This document shows positions 7,243 through 16,226 of a stretch of 64,000 nt of DNA, piece after piece (the first letter of the stretch is position 1; each line of letters starts with the position of its first letter). The DNA lies in assembly GCF_002165775.1 (NCBI RefSeq), contig NZ_NDYP01000002.1, forward strand, positions 310,001-374,000, in the 5' to 3' direction. Below the pieces are notes generated by a model. It did no database searches. It was not told the origin of the DNA and saw only the letters and a list, made by a program, of their open reading frames with translations. Source of the DNA: Campylobacter concisus (GTDB lineage Bacteria > Campylobacterota > Campylobacteria > Campylobacterales > Campylobacteraceae). Made by a program: the position numbers and the translations under genes.

Positions 7243-7319
7243 TGGTGGGTTCACCAGGACTCGAACCTGGGACCATCCGGTTATGAGCCGGATGCTCTAA
7301 CCAACTGAGCTATGAACCC
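7243..7319 (-). tRNA. tRNA with CAT anticodon (elongator Met or Ile2)
   Basis: On the minus strand a full cloverleaf can be drawn: acceptor GGGTTCA/TGAACCC, U8-A9, D arm GCTC...GAGC, anticodon stem closing loop CTCATAA, T arm CCAGG-TTCGAGT-CCTGG, discriminator A and an encoded CCA (complement of 7243-7245). It is 77 nt long. The anticodon stem lacks the three G-C pairs next to the loop that mark initiator tRNA. A CAT anticodon can be elongator tRNA-Met or, after lysidine modification, tRNA-Ile2; the two cannot be separated by eye. Its 3' end points at the accessory block to the left. Confidence 0.95.
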
Positions 7320-7410
7320 ACAGTTGAAAGAAAATCGTATTATACAAGAAAAAGCTTATCTAAATATAAAAAATAGCCTTTTTTACGTGGAGTATAAAAC
7401 GAACAAATTT

Positions 7411-7437
7411 AAAAAGAAAAGCCCTAAAATAGGGCTT
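7411..7437 (-). terminator. Terminator of ppa
   Basis: On the minus strand AAGCCCT-N5-AGGGCTT (7419-7437) is followed by TTCTTTTT, directly after the ppa stop codon. This is a standard rho-independent terminator. Confidence 0.8.
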
Positions 7438-7442
7438 ATAAA

Positions 7443-7961
7443 TTATTTATAATTTTTTATTGCAGCGTCTAAAATCTCTTTTGCAGCATTTGCGTCTTGA
7501 AATTCTTTGACTTTAACCCATTTGTTTGGCTCAAGAATTTTATAAGTTTCAAAGAAATTTTTAATTTTATTTAGCGTTGCAACTGGTAAATCTTCGTAGC
7601 TTTTTATCGCTTCATATCTTGGATCGATCTTTGTAACTGGCACAGCCAAAAGCTTCTCGTCCATACCTGCTTCATCTTCCATCACCAAAACGCCTATTAA
7701 GCGGCAAGGGATGACGCTGCCAGCTTGGAGTGGATACTCATTTAGAACCAAAATATCAGCTGGATCACCATCAGCTGCAAGTGTATTTGGCACAAAGCCA
7801 TAGTTTGCTGGGTAGAACATCGCTGAGTAAAGCACGCGATCAACCACGACTGCGCCGCTATCTTTATCGATCTCGTATTTGATATTTGAGCCATAAGGTA
7901 TTTCGATTACGGCATTGATTTTGTCTGGGTTTGAGCCAGCTTTGATTTTTGAAACGTCCAT
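7443..7961 (-). CDS. ppa: Inorganic pyrophosphatase, family I
   Basis: The 172-residue cytosolic enzyme hydrolyses pyrophosphate to phosphate and so pulls biosynthetic reactions forward. The active-site signature DGDPADILVL is present at about residue 65, with the family I landmarks EIPYGSNIKYEIDK near the N-terminus and VPVTKIDPRY in the middle. Length is normal for the bacterial soluble enzyme. The ATG at 7961 has an AAAGGA site. It is monocistronic, with its own terminator immediately downstream. It is the first clearly core gene after the tRNA. Confidence 0.97.
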   Translation of the reverse strand: MDVSKIKAGSNPDKINAVIEIPYGSNIKYEIDKDSGAVVVDRVLYSAMFYPANYGFVPNTLAADGDPADILVLNEYPLQAGSVIPCRLIGVLVMEDEAGMDEKLLAVPVTKIDPRYEAIKSYEDLPVATLNKIKNFFETYKILEPNKWVKVKEFQDANAAKEILDAAIKNYK

Positions 7962-8031
7962 ATATTCGTCCTTTATGTTAGAAATTTTCGTGATTTTAGT
8001 ATTTTTTGCATTAAATGCGTGTAAATTTTAA

Positions 8032-8367
8032 CTACCTTATGATTACGCTATCTACGTCGATCTCTGTTTTCGTAAGGTCTTTGTCTATCTCGCCTCTTAT
8101 TCGTAAAGGTGTATCTTCATTGACTGTTATGTTGCCCCATTTGTTATTGTCGATTTCAACGACAATGACATCACCATTTTTATCAATAAATTCATATTTG
8201 TCTGATTTTAGATGTGATTTTATTTTACCCTCTAGCACAACTTTGGTGTCGTCGTTTAGTTTTAAGGCATCTTTTACGCTTATAACATTTTTGCTTGGGT
8301 GTTTTGAGACAAAACCTCCAGCCATTGCAATGCTAGCAGATATTGCAGCGATTATAATTTTTTTCAT
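8032..8367 (-). CDS. Periplasmic BOF (YgiW/YdeI-type OB-fold) protein
   Basis: The 111-residue protein starts with a clear signal peptide (MKKIIIAAISASIAMAGG) and continues as a single OB-fold domain of the YgiW/YdeI family (BOF). Landmarks are VISVKDALKLNDDTKVVLEGKI, DGDVIVVEIDNNKW-like strands and the LRIRGEIDKD segment. Such proteins are small periplasmic stress-linked proteins in enterobacteria; their ligand is not firmly known. The start has an AAAGGAT site. It stands between ppa and a lipoprotein gene, all on the minus strand but with separating gaps, so it may be transcribed alone. Confidence 0.8.
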   Translation of the reverse strand: MKKIIIAAISASIAMAGGFVSKHPSKNVISVKDALKLNDDTKVVLEGKIKSHLKSDKYEFIDKNGDVIVVEIDNNKWGNITVNEDTPLRIRGEIDKDLTKTEIDVDSVIIR

Positions 8368-8438
8368 TTTTATCCTTTAAAATTGGTTGTGAAATTTTAA
8401 GGGATAGTATATTTTTGATATTAATAAAAGGTAAGTTT

Positions 8439-8903
8439 TTACATAAAATCTTTTGTAACAATTTTATAGATATTTTTAGCGGTAATCGGTAGCGCTCTAT
8501 CTGCGCTACCACCAAGAAAGCCATATCTAATCTCGACAGTAACGTTAAATTTGGCTACCTCTTTGCCACTTTGGTCGACTAAATTTATGACTGCGAGAGT
8601 TTCAGATTTACCTGCACCACCTATGCCTAGGGTTAAGTGTCTAAGAATCCTAACTCCATTTTTTGTTCTTTGTATATCACATTTTATGATTAGGTCGTCA
8701 CCGTATTGGTTTTTCTTTTTTAAAAATGTATTTATGTGTCCTTCTAACTTTTTATCAAGTTCAGTTTCGCCACAAACCGCTTTAGCACTGCTGTACTTAT
8801 ATGTAGTATCCTTTTCAACCATCTCTATGTACTTTTTGGCACATCCTGTCAAAGTAAAAATGGCTATGATCGCAAATAGTATTATAAATTTAAATTTATG
8901 CAT
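8439..8903 (-). CDS. Lipoprotein, DUF4410-like
   Basis: The 154-residue protein has a lipoprotein signal: a hydrophobic stretch FIILFAIIAIF ending in the lipobox LTGC, with the lipidated Cys at residue 21. The mature part contains RILRHLTLGIGGAGKSETLAVINLVDQSGKEVAKF, a glycine-rich pattern like the DUF4410 family of envelope lipoproteins of unknown function. The lysine after the Cys does not give an inner-membrane retention signal of the Asp+2 type. No enzyme motif is visible. It lies between the BOF protein and adk on the same strand, with gaps of 71 and 137 bases. Confidence 0.6.
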   Translation of the reverse strand: MHKFKFIILFAIIAIFTLTGCAKKYIEMVEKDTTYKYSSAKAVCGETELDKKLEGHINTFLKKKNQYGDDLIIKCDIQRTKNGVRILRHLTLGIGGAGKSETLAVINLVDQSGKEVAKFNVTVEIRYGFLGGSADRALPITAKNIYKIVTKDFM

Positions 8904-9007
8904 AATTTCATCTTTGTTTAGGCCTGTTAAAAATAAGTTTAGAATTGTAAGGAAGTTACATTTAAAATAAAATTAAAAATAAGTATATTTGAATGATATT
9001 TCTTTGG

Positions 9008-9033
9008 GACCTTGCACATTTTGATGCAAGGTC
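9008..9033 (-). terminator. Hairpin at the 3' end of adk
   Basis: GACCTTGCA (9008-9016) and TGCAAGGTC (9025-9033) form a perfect 9-bp stem with an 8-base loop just past the adk stop codon. There is no good T tract on the minus strand, so it may be a weak terminator or an RNA 3'-end stabiliser. Confidence 0.5.
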
Positions 9034-9040
9034 TGTGAGT

Positions 9041-9610
9041 TTATAAAAGTTTAGCTAGTAAATTTTTGATATCAGCTACGATTTCGTCGATGCCACGCTC
9101 ACCATTTACCACGTGAAGTAGCTCTTTTTCGCTGTAAAATTTGCGGATAGGTTTTATCGGATCAAGATAGACTTTCATGCGGTTATTAAAGACTTCGTTG
9201 TTGTCGTCAGCGCCTCTTGCACGGCCAAGCACTCTAGCTCTTGCCACATCTTCGCTAACATCCACTTCGATGACGCCTTTTAGAGAAATTTTATCTTGCT
9301 CGCTTAAGACTTTGTCAAGCTCAGTCATTTGCTCAACGCTTCTTGGATAGCCGTCGATTATGATGTTTGATTTATTCGAGCTTTTGATAGCTGAGACGAT
9401 CGCATTTACAACAACGTCAAGTGGGACCAAATTTCCTTTTGAGATAAAGCCGTCTATCAGTTTGCCAAGCTCGCTACCACTTGCGACTTCAGCTCTTAAA
9501 AGATCGCCAGTTGAAAAGTGTGCAAATTTCTCATCTTGCTGTGCGATGATCGATGCGTCTGTTGTTTTGCCGCTGCCTGGAGCGCCGATGATTAAAAATA
9601 AATTCTTCAT
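9041..9610 (-). CDS. adk: Adenylate kinase
   Basis: The 189-residue enzyme interconverts ATP plus AMP with two ADP. The P-loop GAPGSGKTT lies at residues 9-17, the AMP-binding block [11 protein letters not shown] at about 33-43, and the DGYPRS motif near residue 85. It is shorter than the 214-residue E. coli enzyme because the LID is reduced (residues about 120-150), with no zinc cysteines. This short form is usual in epsilonproteobacteria. The start ATG at 9610 is preceded by AGGGAAAGA. It lies downstream of aspS on the same strand, separated by 186 bases full of inverted repeats. Confidence 0.96.
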   Translation of the reverse strand: MKNLFLIIGAPGSGKTTDASIIAQQDEKFAHFSTGDLLRAEVASGSELGKLIDGFISKGNLVPLDVVVNAIVSAIKSSNKSNIIIDGYPRSVEQMTELDKVLSEQDKISLKGVIEVDVSEDVARARVLGRARGADDNNEVFNNRMKVYLDPIKPIRKFYSEKELLHVVNGERGIDEIVADIKNLLAKLL

Positions 9611-9627
9611 TCTTTCCCTTTTTATAT

Positions 9628-9732
9628 TTTTTGAGCGCCTTTGGATGAGTTTGAAAATTTCATCCTGCAGCAGACTATATGTCTAGCTTTGGGATGAAAT
9701 TTTCTGCACAACATCCAAAATCATCTCAAAAA
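9628..9732. repeat. Long three-segment hairpin between aspS and adk
   Basis: Three nested perfect stems fold the whole stretch. The outer 8 bp pair TTTTTGAG (9628-9635) with 9725-9732. The middle 8 bp pair TTTGGATG (9640-9647) with 9712-9719. The inner 13 bp pair GAAAATTTCATCC (9653-9665) with 9692-9704, and the loop holds an AGAC/GTCT mini-stem. The total is 29 bp of pairing over 105 bases. It lies in the leader of adk and could be a structured 5' RNA element, a processing site, or a small dispersed repeat. Confidence 0.6.
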
Positions 9733-9755
9733 TTTAAATTTTTAAAATAACTCAG

Positions 9756-9796
9756 ATTTAGACATTCAAAAAGTCTAAATTTATTGCAATAAATTT
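9756..9796. repeat. Two palindromes just after aspS
   Basis: ATTTAGAC (9756-9763) pairs with GTCTAAAT (9773-9780) across a 9-base loop. A perfect 20-base palindrome (9777-9796, arms AAATTTATTG/CAATAAATTT) follows, ending at the aspS stop codon. Neither has a clear T tract on the minus strand. They could help end or stabilise the aspS transcript. Confidence 0.45.
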
Positions 9797-11554
9797 TTAA
9801 GCCTTTTGCTCTTTTTCTCTTATCCTTAGTCCTAGCTCTCTAAGCTGCTCGTTGCTGGCGTGGCTTGGTGCCTTTGTGAGTGGGCACTGAGCGCGCTGTG
9901 TTTTAGGGAATGCTATGACGTCGCGGATCGAGCTTGCTTTATTTACAAGCATATTTAATCTGTCAAAGCCGATCGCGATACCACCATGCGGAGGCGCACC
10001 AAATGTCAAGGCATCAAGCAAGAAGCCAAATTTCTCACGCTGCTCGGCTTCATCTATGCCAAGAAGTTTAAAGACTTTTTGTTGGATGTCGTTTTTGTGA
10101 ATTCTTATGCTTCCGCCGCCAAGCTCAAAGCCGTTTAGGACGACGTCGTGAGCGATAGAGAGGATATCTTCAAGATCAGGCTCGTCTATATTTTTTGGCA
10201 TAGTAAATGGATGGTGCATCGCAGAGTAGCTTCCATCGTCATTTTGCTCAAACATTGGGAAGTCAAGCACCCATAAAAACTCAAGCTTGTCTTGATTGAT
10301 GATACCCATTTGTTCAGCTAGGAAAATTCTAAATCTTCCCATATAATCAAGCACGATTTTTTTCTTGCCAGCGCCAAAAAATACTACGTCGCCAACTTTT
10401 AGCTCACATCTTGAGATGATCTCGTCAAGATCGCTTTGCTCGAAAAATTTGCAAAGTGGGCCTTTTAGTCCTTCTTCTTTCATTTGGAAGTAGCCAAGCC
10501 CTTGTGCGCCAAATTTACGCACAAACTCCTCAAATCTATTCATCTCGCGCTTACTAAAGATGTTGTCGCCATTTGGCACTTTTAGCGCTTTGATACGGTT
10601 TTTCTTCTTGTCTTTTGCGATAGAGCTAAAAATTTCATTGCTTGAGCGTTCAAAAATATCGATTACATCGACCATTTTGAGGTCATATCTGAGGTCTGGC
10701 TTATCTGAGCCGTAAGTCTCAGTGGCCTCTTTGTAGCTCATGCGTCTAAATGGCGTTTTGATGTCGTGTCCGCAGGCTTTAAAGATATCTTTTAGCATCG
10801 TTTCAGCCATATTTATGATATCTTCTTGCTCCACAAAGCTCATTTCGATATCTATTTGGGTAAATTCTGGCTGTCGATCAGCCCTTAAGTCCTCGTCACG
10901 GAAGCATTTTGCTATCTGAAAATACTTATCAAAGCCAGAACACATCAAAAGCTGTTTAAATAGCTGTGGACTTTGTGGGAGTGCATAAAATTGACCCGGA
11001 TATACACGGCTTGGTACTAGGTAGTCTCTAGCACCTTCTGGGGTTGCACGTGTTAAAACTGGAGTTTCAAACTCGATAAAGCCCATTTTGTCTAGGCTGT
11101 TTCTAGCTGCGATCGCTGCACGAGAGCGCATTTTAAAGATATTTTGCAAGCGTTCACTTCTAAGATCTAGAAAGCGATATTTTAGCCTGATATCCTCATT
11201 TACGCTCTCATCACCTATCATAAATGGCAGCGCTTCACTTGGGTTTTCAATGATCAGCTCGCTTACTATCACTTCTATCTCACCAGTTTTGAGCTTTGGA
11301 TTGGTCAGCCCTTCGCCTCTAGCTCTTACTTTTCCTTTTGCTTTTAAGACATATTCATCTCTTACTTTTGCAGCAATATCGTGTGCTTCTTTGCTGTCAG
11401 CTGGGTCACAAACTAACTGAATAAGCCCACTAACATCTCTTAAGTCGATGAAAATGACGCCTCCATGATCTCTATATGTGTTTGCCCAGCCACAAAGTAT
11501 TACTTCTTTGCCGATATCAGCTTTGCTAAGATCGGTGCAATAATGACTTCGCAT
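9797..11554 (-). CDS. aspS: Aspartyl-tRNA synthetase
   Basis: The 585-residue class II synthetase charges tRNA-Asp, and probably tRNA-Asn too, in a species that makes Asn-tRNA by transamidation. The N-terminal OB-fold anticodon-binding domain (residues about 1-100) begins [18 protein letters not shown]. Class II motif 2 ([23 protein letters not shown], read in two halves) lies near residue 220, and motif 3 [12 protein letters not shown] near the C-terminus. The bacterial GAD insertion occupies about residues 300-420. Length matches bacterial-type AspRS. The start at 11554 opens directly towards nadK in a divergent arrangement, with about 90 bases between. Confidence 0.97.
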   Translation of the reverse strand: MRSHYCTDLSKADIGKEVILCGWANTYRDHGGVIFIDLRDVSGLIQLVCDPADSKEAHDIAAKVRDEYVLKAKGKVRARGEGLTNPKLKTGEIEVIVSELIIENPSEALPFMIGDESVNEDIRLKYRFLDLRSERLQNIFKMRSRAAIAARNSLDKMGFIEFETPVLTRATPEGARDYLVPSRVYPGQFYALPQSPQLFKQLLMCSGFDKYFQIAKCFRDEDLRADRQPEFTQIDIEMSFVEQEDIINMAETMLKDIFKACGHDIKTPFRRMSYKEATETYGSDKPDLRYDLKMVDVIDIFERSSNEIFSSIAKDKKKNRIKALKVPNGDNIFSKREMNRFEEFVRKFGAQGLGYFQMKEEGLKGPLCKFFEQSDLDEIISRCELKVGDVVFFGAGKKKIVLDYMGRFRIFLAEQMGIINQDKLEFLWVLDFPMFEQNDDGSYSAMHHPFTMPKNIDEPDLEDILSIAHDVVLNGFELGGGSIRIHKNDIQQKVFKLLGIDEAEQREKFGFLLDALTFGAPPHGGIAIGFDRLNMLVNKASSIRDVIAFPKTQRAQCPLTKAPSHASNEQLRELGLRIREKEQKA

Positions 11555-11646
11555 AAAATGCTCCTTTGCAATGTTTTTTAGGCAATTATAATCGCTTTTT
11601 TCTTTTGAAAAGCTTTGTTAAAATAAAATATGTTACAATCATTTAC

Positions 11647-12522
11647 ATGAAAAATGAACAAAAATTTAATACTTTTTGCACAAAAAAAGTAGGACTTATC
11701 GCGAAAGATTATCCATTGTTTAGGCAAGATTTAGAAAAATTAGAAAAAATTTTAAAAAAGTATAACGCAGAAATTTTATTTGAGAAAAGTTGTGCCAAGC
11801 GTATAGAAAAAAATGGTTTTGAGCTTATAAAATTGGCAAAAGAGTGCGAATTTTTAATCACGCTTGGCGGTGATGGCACTATAATCTCAACTTGTAGAAA
11901 ACTAGCTCATATCTCGCCGCTTGTTCTTGGCATACACGCTGGTAGGCTCGGATTTTTAACGGACATCACGATTGGCGAGAGTGAGAAATTTTTTAAAGAC
12001 TTTTTTGATGATAAATTTGAGGTGGAAACGCCTTTTATGCTTGATGTGACGCTTCACAAAAATGATGGCAAAACTGAGCAAAAGATAGCATTTAACGACG
12101 CAGTCATCGTTAGTAAAAATGGTGGCTCAATGACGCATATTGAGGCATTTTTAAATGAAAAATATTTTAACTCGTATTACGGTGATGGTGTCATAGCAGC
12201 CACTCCAGCAGGCACTACGGCTTACAATATGAGTGCAAATGGCCCAATTATCTATCCTTTAAGCGAGGTCTTTGCACTAACTCCCATTTGTTCGCACTCG
12301 CTCACGCAGCGTCCAGTCGTGCTTACCAAAAATCACACGGTTAAATTTAAGACAAAAAGCGATGCTATTTTGGTAATAGACGGTCAAGATAGGTTTGATA
12401 TGAGTAAAATTTCAGCCGTCAGCATGAGCCTCAGCGATAAAAAAGCTAGGCTGATACGCCATATCGGTAGAGATTATTTTCAAATTTTAAAAGAGAAACT
12501 TCACTGGGGTTATAATGATTGA
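11647..12522 (+). CDS. nadK: NAD kinase
   Basis: The enzyme phosphorylates NAD to NADP using ATP or polyphosphate. The GGDGT motif (TLGGDGTII) and the downstream GRLGFLTD and [15 protein letters not shown] blocks are diagnostic. The frame is open further upstream to 11566, but that extension ([17 protein letters not shown]) overlaps the promoter region and has no family likeness. The ATG at 11647 gives 291 residues, the usual length. No strong ribosome site is seen before it. It overlaps recN by 8 bases, so the two are translated together, an order conserved in Campylobacter. Confidence 0.94.
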   Translation: MKNEQKFNTFCTKKVGLIAKDYPLFRQDLEKLEKILKKYNAEILFEKSCAKRIEKNGFELIKLAKECEFLITLGGDGTIISTCRKLAHISPLVLGIHAGRLGFLTDITIGESEKFFKDFFDDKFEVETPFMLDVTLHKNDGKTEQKIAFNDAVIVSKNGGSMTHIEAFLNEKYFNSYYGDGVIAATPAGTTAYNMSANGPIIYPLSEVFALTPICSHSLTQRPVVLTKNHTVKFKTKSDAILVIDGQDRFDMSKISAVSMSLSDKKARLIRHIGRDYFQILKEKLHWGYND

Positions 12523-14035
12523 TCGAATTTTGATTAAAGATTATCTAAATTTTAAAAATGTTGAGCTAAATTTCAAAGAGGGTCTTAGTGTATTTACGGG
12601 CGTTAGCGGCGCTGGCAAGTCTGTACTAATGAGTGCGATCATGGCTGTTTTTGGCCTAAAAGATAGCGAGGCAAGGCTCATTGAAGCTGACGTGGAGCAT
12701 AAATTTGAGCTTGATGAGTTTGGCATAGAAAATGAAGAGGTCAATATTTTCAAGCTTTTAAAAGATAAGAGCACGAGGTATTTTATAAACCAACAAGCCA
12801 TCTCAAAGAAAAATTTAGCCCAAGTGGCGCGCGAGCATATCAAATACCTCTCGGCAAAAGAGGCAAACGAGTTTGAAAATGAGAAATTTCTAAATTTGCT
12901 TGACAGGCTAGAAATTTCAAAAAATGAGAAATTTAAAGAGACAAAGCAGGAATTTGAAGAGGCCTTTTTGGAATTTTCTAAAATTTCAAAAGAGCTAGCC
13001 ACTATAAAAGAGGAAGAGAAAAAGGTCGAGGAGCTAAAGGAGCTTGCTAGCTTTGAGATCGAGAAGATAAGAAGTGTTGGGCCTAAAAAAGGTGAGTTTG
13101 AAGAGCTTATGGAGACTAAAAAGAGGCTTAGTAAAAAGGATAAGATAAATGAGGCGTGGGCTAGGGCTGAGCGGATATTTGAGCTAGAGCACAGCGTAAA
13201 TGAGGCGCTAAGCATCAGTGACCTTGACAATGGCTTTTTTGAAGATGCAATGAACGAGCTAAGGGTCGCAAGAGATAGCCTAAATATGGAGGAGCTTGAC
13301 GATATCGACGTAGAGAGCGTGCTTGATAGAATAGAAGCTCTTAATGCCATCATCAGAAGATACGGCAGCGAGGAAGAGGCCTTAGAAACGCTTGATAAAA
13401 AGGAAAAAGAGCTTGCTAGATATGAAAATTTAAGCTTTGAAAAGAGCGAGCTAGAGAAGAAATTTGAAATTTTAAGCAAAAAGGCAAATGAGCTAGCCAG
13501 CACTTTAAGCTGGGCAAGGAGCGTAAATTTAAAAGAGCTTGAGAGTATGATAAATTCATATTTAAAAGAGCTTTATATGCCAGATATCACGCTAAGGATT
13601 GAGGGCAAAAAGCTTGATATTTTAGGTGTTGATGAGGTTTGTCTAAATTTAAATGAGACCTCGCTTAAAAATTTAAGCTCAGGCGAGCTAAACCGCCTAA
13701 GGCTGGCCTTCATAGCTGCCTCTAGCGAGATCACAAAAACTGGTGGTGATGTCATTATTTTAGATGAAATAGATGCAAATTTAAGTGGAAAAGAGGCGAT
13801 GAGTATCGCAAATGTTTTGCTTAAGCTTGCAAATTTTTATCAAATTTTTGCCATTTCACATCAGCCACAGCTTAGTTCAAAGGCAAATTCACACTTTTTG
13901 GTAGAGCGTCACGGCGAGAGCTCAGTCGTAAGAGAGCTTGACAAAGAGGAGCGTGTAAATGAGCTTGCGCGCATGATAAGTGGCGAACATATAAGCGAAG
14001 AGGCGATAAATTTTGCCAAAGGGCTTTTAAAGTAG
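12515..14035 (+). CDS. recN: DNA repair ATPase RecN
   Basis: The 506-residue SMC-like protein acts at double-strand breaks. An N-terminal Walker A GVSGAGKS (29-36) and a C-terminal signature [13 protein letters not shown] followed by Walker [14 protein letters not shown] (from about residue 413) form the ATPase head. The middle (about 150-340) is charged coiled coil rich in Glu and Lys. It is somewhat shorter than E. coli RecN (553 residues), as is common in epsilonproteobacteria. It overlaps nadK by 8 bases and is followed by an 88-base gap before cbrR. A long serine-rich frame on the opposite strand is only an echo of its Glu/Lys codons. Confidence 0.94.
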   Translation: MIDRILIKDYLNFKNVELNFKEGLSVFTGVSGAGKSVLMSAIMAVFGLKDSEARLIEADVEHKFELDEFGIENEEVNIFKLLKDKSTRYFINQQAISKKNLAQVAREHIKYLSAKEANEFENEKFLNLLDRLEISKNEKFKETKQEFEEAFLEFSKISKELATIKEEEKKVEELKELASFEIEKIRSVGPKKGEFEELMETKKRLSKKDKINEAWARAERIFELEHSVNEALSISDLDNGFFEDAMNELRVARDSLNMEELDDIDVESVLDRIEALNAIIRRYGSEEEALETLDKKEKELARYENLSFEKSELEKKFEILSKKANELASTLSWARSVNLKELESMINSYLKELYMPDITLRIEGKKLDILGVDEVCLNLNETSLKNLSSGELNRLRLAFIAASSEITKTGGDVIILDEIDANLSGKEAMSIANVLLKLANFYQIFAISHQPQLSSKANSHFLVERHGESSVVRELDKEERVNELARMISGEHISEEAINFAKGLLK

Positions 14036-14123
14036 CTTAATTTAAATTATTAATTTAAGCTTTGTAAATAAATTTATTTGATAAAATCGCCACTAATTTG
14101 ATAAAAATTTTTGTAGGAATAAT

Positions 14124-15380
14124 ATGGAAAGAATCCTTGTAGTTGATGATAATAAGGCGTTAGCAAAGCTGATTGTTATGCAAATGGAAAAGACCATTGA
14201 TGAGATGGCAATTGATGTCGCATATAGTTTTGCCGAGGCTCAAATGCTAATTAATGAGCATGACAAAGATTATTTTATGACTATTTTGGATTTAAATTTG
14301 CCAGATGCTCCAAATGGCGAGATCGTTGATTATGCACTTTCCAAAGGGCTTTCGGCTATCGTTTTAACAGGTAGCATTGATGATGAAACAAGGCAAAATT
14401 TTATAAATAAAGATATTGTGGATTATGTTTATAAAGGAAATATGGACGATATCAACTATATCTTCCAAATGATAAATAGACTGAGCAAAAATAGACAATA
14501 CAAGGTTTTGGTTGTTGAAGACTCGCTCCCTTTTAGAAATATGATAAAAAAGATATTAACTAGCCTTCAATTTAAAGTTTTAGCTGCTGCTCATGGCGAA
14601 GAGGCAATGAACTATTTTGCGGATAATCCTGATATAAATCTTATAATAACTGATTATAGAATGCCAGTAAAAGATGGCCTTGAAGTTTTAAAAGAGGTTA
14701 GAAAAGAAAAAGACAAAAATAGTCTTGGCGTAATCGTTATGACATCTCCTAGCGAAAAGACTGACGCATCAATATTTTTAAAAAATGGTGCGAGCGATTT
14801 TATAGCAAAACCATTTTCAAAAGAAGAGCTAATATGCCGTGTTAATAATACGATCGAAGCGATGGAAAATATAAACAAGATAGCAAATTTTGCAAATCGC
14901 GACTTCTTAACAGGAGTTTATAATAGAAGATTTTTTTATTCTGACGTAGAAGAGTATGTTCAAGTAGCTGAAGAGACTAATGAGCCTTACGCTTTTGCAA
15001 TGATTGATGTTGATTATTTCAAAAAGATAAATGATAAATATGGCCATGATGGCGGAGATAAGGTACTAAAATCAATCGCAAAAATTTTAAATGACAATAC
15101 AAAAGGAAGTGATATTGTTGCTAGATTTGGCGGCGAAGAATTTTGCGTTGTCCTTAAAAAAATAAACAAAGAAGAAGCTGTTAAATTTTTTGTAAATTTA
15201 CGAGCCAAAGTGGCTGAAAATGAAGTAACTATAAAAAAGGAAAAAGTAAAAGTTACTATATCAATAGGTGTATCTTTTGGCAATGGTCATTGCGAGATAG
15301 ACGATATGCTTGAGGCTTGCGATTCAGCACTTTATACCGCAAAAGAAAATGGTAGAAACAGAGTAGAGATAGCTTTATGA
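14124..15380 (+). CDS. cbrR: Response regulator with two receiver domains and a GGDEF domain (CbrR-like)
   Basis: The 418-residue signalling protein has two CheY-like receivers (about 3-120 and 130-250) and a C-terminal diguanylate cyclase domain. Phosphoacceptor aspartates are in ILDLNLPD (Asp56) and IITDYRMP (about Asp177). The cyclase signature is RFGGEEF (336-340 for GGEEF), an active-type variant. The product-inhibition site RxxD just upstream is replaced by K-G-S-D, so feedback by c-di-GMP may be lost. The domain set and position between recN and tatD match C. jejuni CbrR (Cj0643), linked there to bile resistance. It shares ATGA with tatD downstream. The paired kinase is not in the window. 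Confidence 0.88.
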   Translation: MERILVVDDNKALAKLIVMQMEKTIDEMAIDVAYSFAEAQMLINEHDKDYFMTILDLNLPDAPNGEIVDYALSKGLSAIVLTGSIDDETRQNFINKDIVDYVYKGNMDDINYIFQMINRLSKNRQYKVLVVEDSLPFRNMIKKILTSLQFKVLAAAHGEEAMNYFADNPDINLIITDYRMPVKDGLEVLKEVRKEKDKNSLGVIVMTSPSEKTDASIFLKNGASDFIAKPFSKEELICRVNNTIEAMENINKIANFANRDFLTGVYNRRFFYSDVEEYVQVAEETNEPYAFAMIDVDYFKKINDKYGHDGGDKVLKSIAKILNDNTKGSDIVARFGGEEFCVVLKKINKEEAVKFFVNLRAKVAENEVTIKKEKVKVTISIGVSFGNGHCEIDDMLEACDSALYTAKENGRNRVEIAL

Positions 15381-16162
15381 TTATAGATACGCATTGTCAT
15401 TTAGATAGTAAAATTTACGATCCTGACCTTGATAAAATTTTAGAAGAAGCTAGAAATTTAGGGCTAAAAGGCTTTATTATCCCGGGAGCTGATATCAATG
15501 ATTTACCAAAAGCGGCTAAAATAGCGCATGAAAATTCTGACGTTTTCTTTGCCGCTGGAGTTCATCCATATGATAAAGAGAGTTTTAGCATTGAAATTTT
15601 AAGAAATTTTGCTAAAGATGAAAAGTGTGTGGCAATAGGTGAATGTGGTCTGGACTACTTTCGCTTACCAAAAGATGAAAATGAAAAGATAAAAGAAAAA
15701 GAGGATCAAAAACGTATTTTTTTAGCTCAACTTGATTTGGCTGTTGAGTTAAAAAAAACCGTTATTCTTCACATTAGGGAGGCTAATGAGGACTCTTTTA
15801 ATATCTTAAAAGAGTATGCACCAAAGCTTGAAGCTGGAGTGATTTTGCACTGTTATAATGCTTCGCCACTTCTTTTAGAGCTTTGTAAATTTGGGAATTT
15901 TTACTTTGGCATAGGCGGTGTTTTAACATTTAAAAATGCTAAAAATTTAGTCGAAATTTTGCCAAAAATCCCATTTGATAGGATAGTTATTGAAACTGAC
16001 GCTCCTTATCTCACGCCAGAACCAAATCGTGGTAAGAGAAATGAGCCGGCGTTTACGACATTTGTTGCTAAAAAGATAGCTGAAATTTTAAACCTTGAGT
16101 TTGAAGTTGTTTGTGAAAAAACTTCAAATAATGCCAAAAGGTTGTTTAAGTGCTTTGCTTAA
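15377..16162 (+). CDS. tatD: TatD-family metal-dependent DNase
   Basis: The 261-residue TIM-barrel hydrolase has the metal ligands of the family: IDTHCHLD at the N-terminus, GECGLDY near residue 93, the histidines in LHIREA and LHCYNAS, and ETDAPYLTPEPNRGKRNEP near residue 210. TatD proteins are 3'-5' DNases or related phosphohydrolases. The ATG overlaps the cbrR stop (ATGA), so the two are co-translated. The length is standard. It ends about 65 bases before mltD, with a palindrome in between. Confidence 0.93.
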   Translation: MIIDTHCHLDSKIYDPDLDKILEEARNLGLKGFIIPGADINDLPKAAKIAHENSDVFFAAGVHPYDKESFSIEILRNFAKDEKCVAIGECGLDYFRLPKDENEKIKEKEDQKRIFLAQLDLAVELKKTVILHIREANEDSFNILKEYAPKLEAGVILHCYNASPLLLELCKFGNFYFGIGGVLTFKNAKNLVEILPKIPFDRIVIETDAPYLTPEPNRGKRNEPAFTTFVAKKIAEILNLEFEVVCEKTSNNAKRLFKCFA

Positions 16163-16182
16163 ATTTTGAGCGTTGCACTTGT

Positions 16183-16202
16183 TTAAGATGCTAGCATCTT
16201 AA
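16183..16202 (+). terminator. 20-base palindrome between tatD and mltD
   Basis: Arms TTAAGATGC and GCATCTTAA flank a central TA, making a perfect palindrome followed by GTTTTGAC. As RNA it forms an 8-bp stem with a 4-base loop. It may end the nadK-recN-cbrR-tatD transcript, or it may be an operator for mltD. Confidence 0.4.
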
Positions 16203-16226
16203 GTTTTGACACGAAAAAGGATAGAA

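Noticed and set aside
7243-7319. Initiator tRNA-fMet
   Set aside because: The anticodon stem lacks the run of three G-C pairs and the acceptor begins with a normal G-C pair, so it is an elongator-type Met or Ile2 tRNA.
8015-8380. 121-codon plus-strand frame opposite the BOF gene
   Set aside because: The opposite strand has a clear signal peptide and OB-fold, and this frame is Ser/Leu-rich antisense.
11566-11646. Longer N-terminus for nadK
   Set aside because: The extra 27 residues cover the aspS-nadK divergent promoter region and do not resemble NAD kinase.
12541-13503. 320-codon open frame on the strand opposite recN
   Set aside because: It is a serine/phenylalanine-rich echo of Glu/Lys-rich coiled-coil codons, with no ribosome site and no family likeness.
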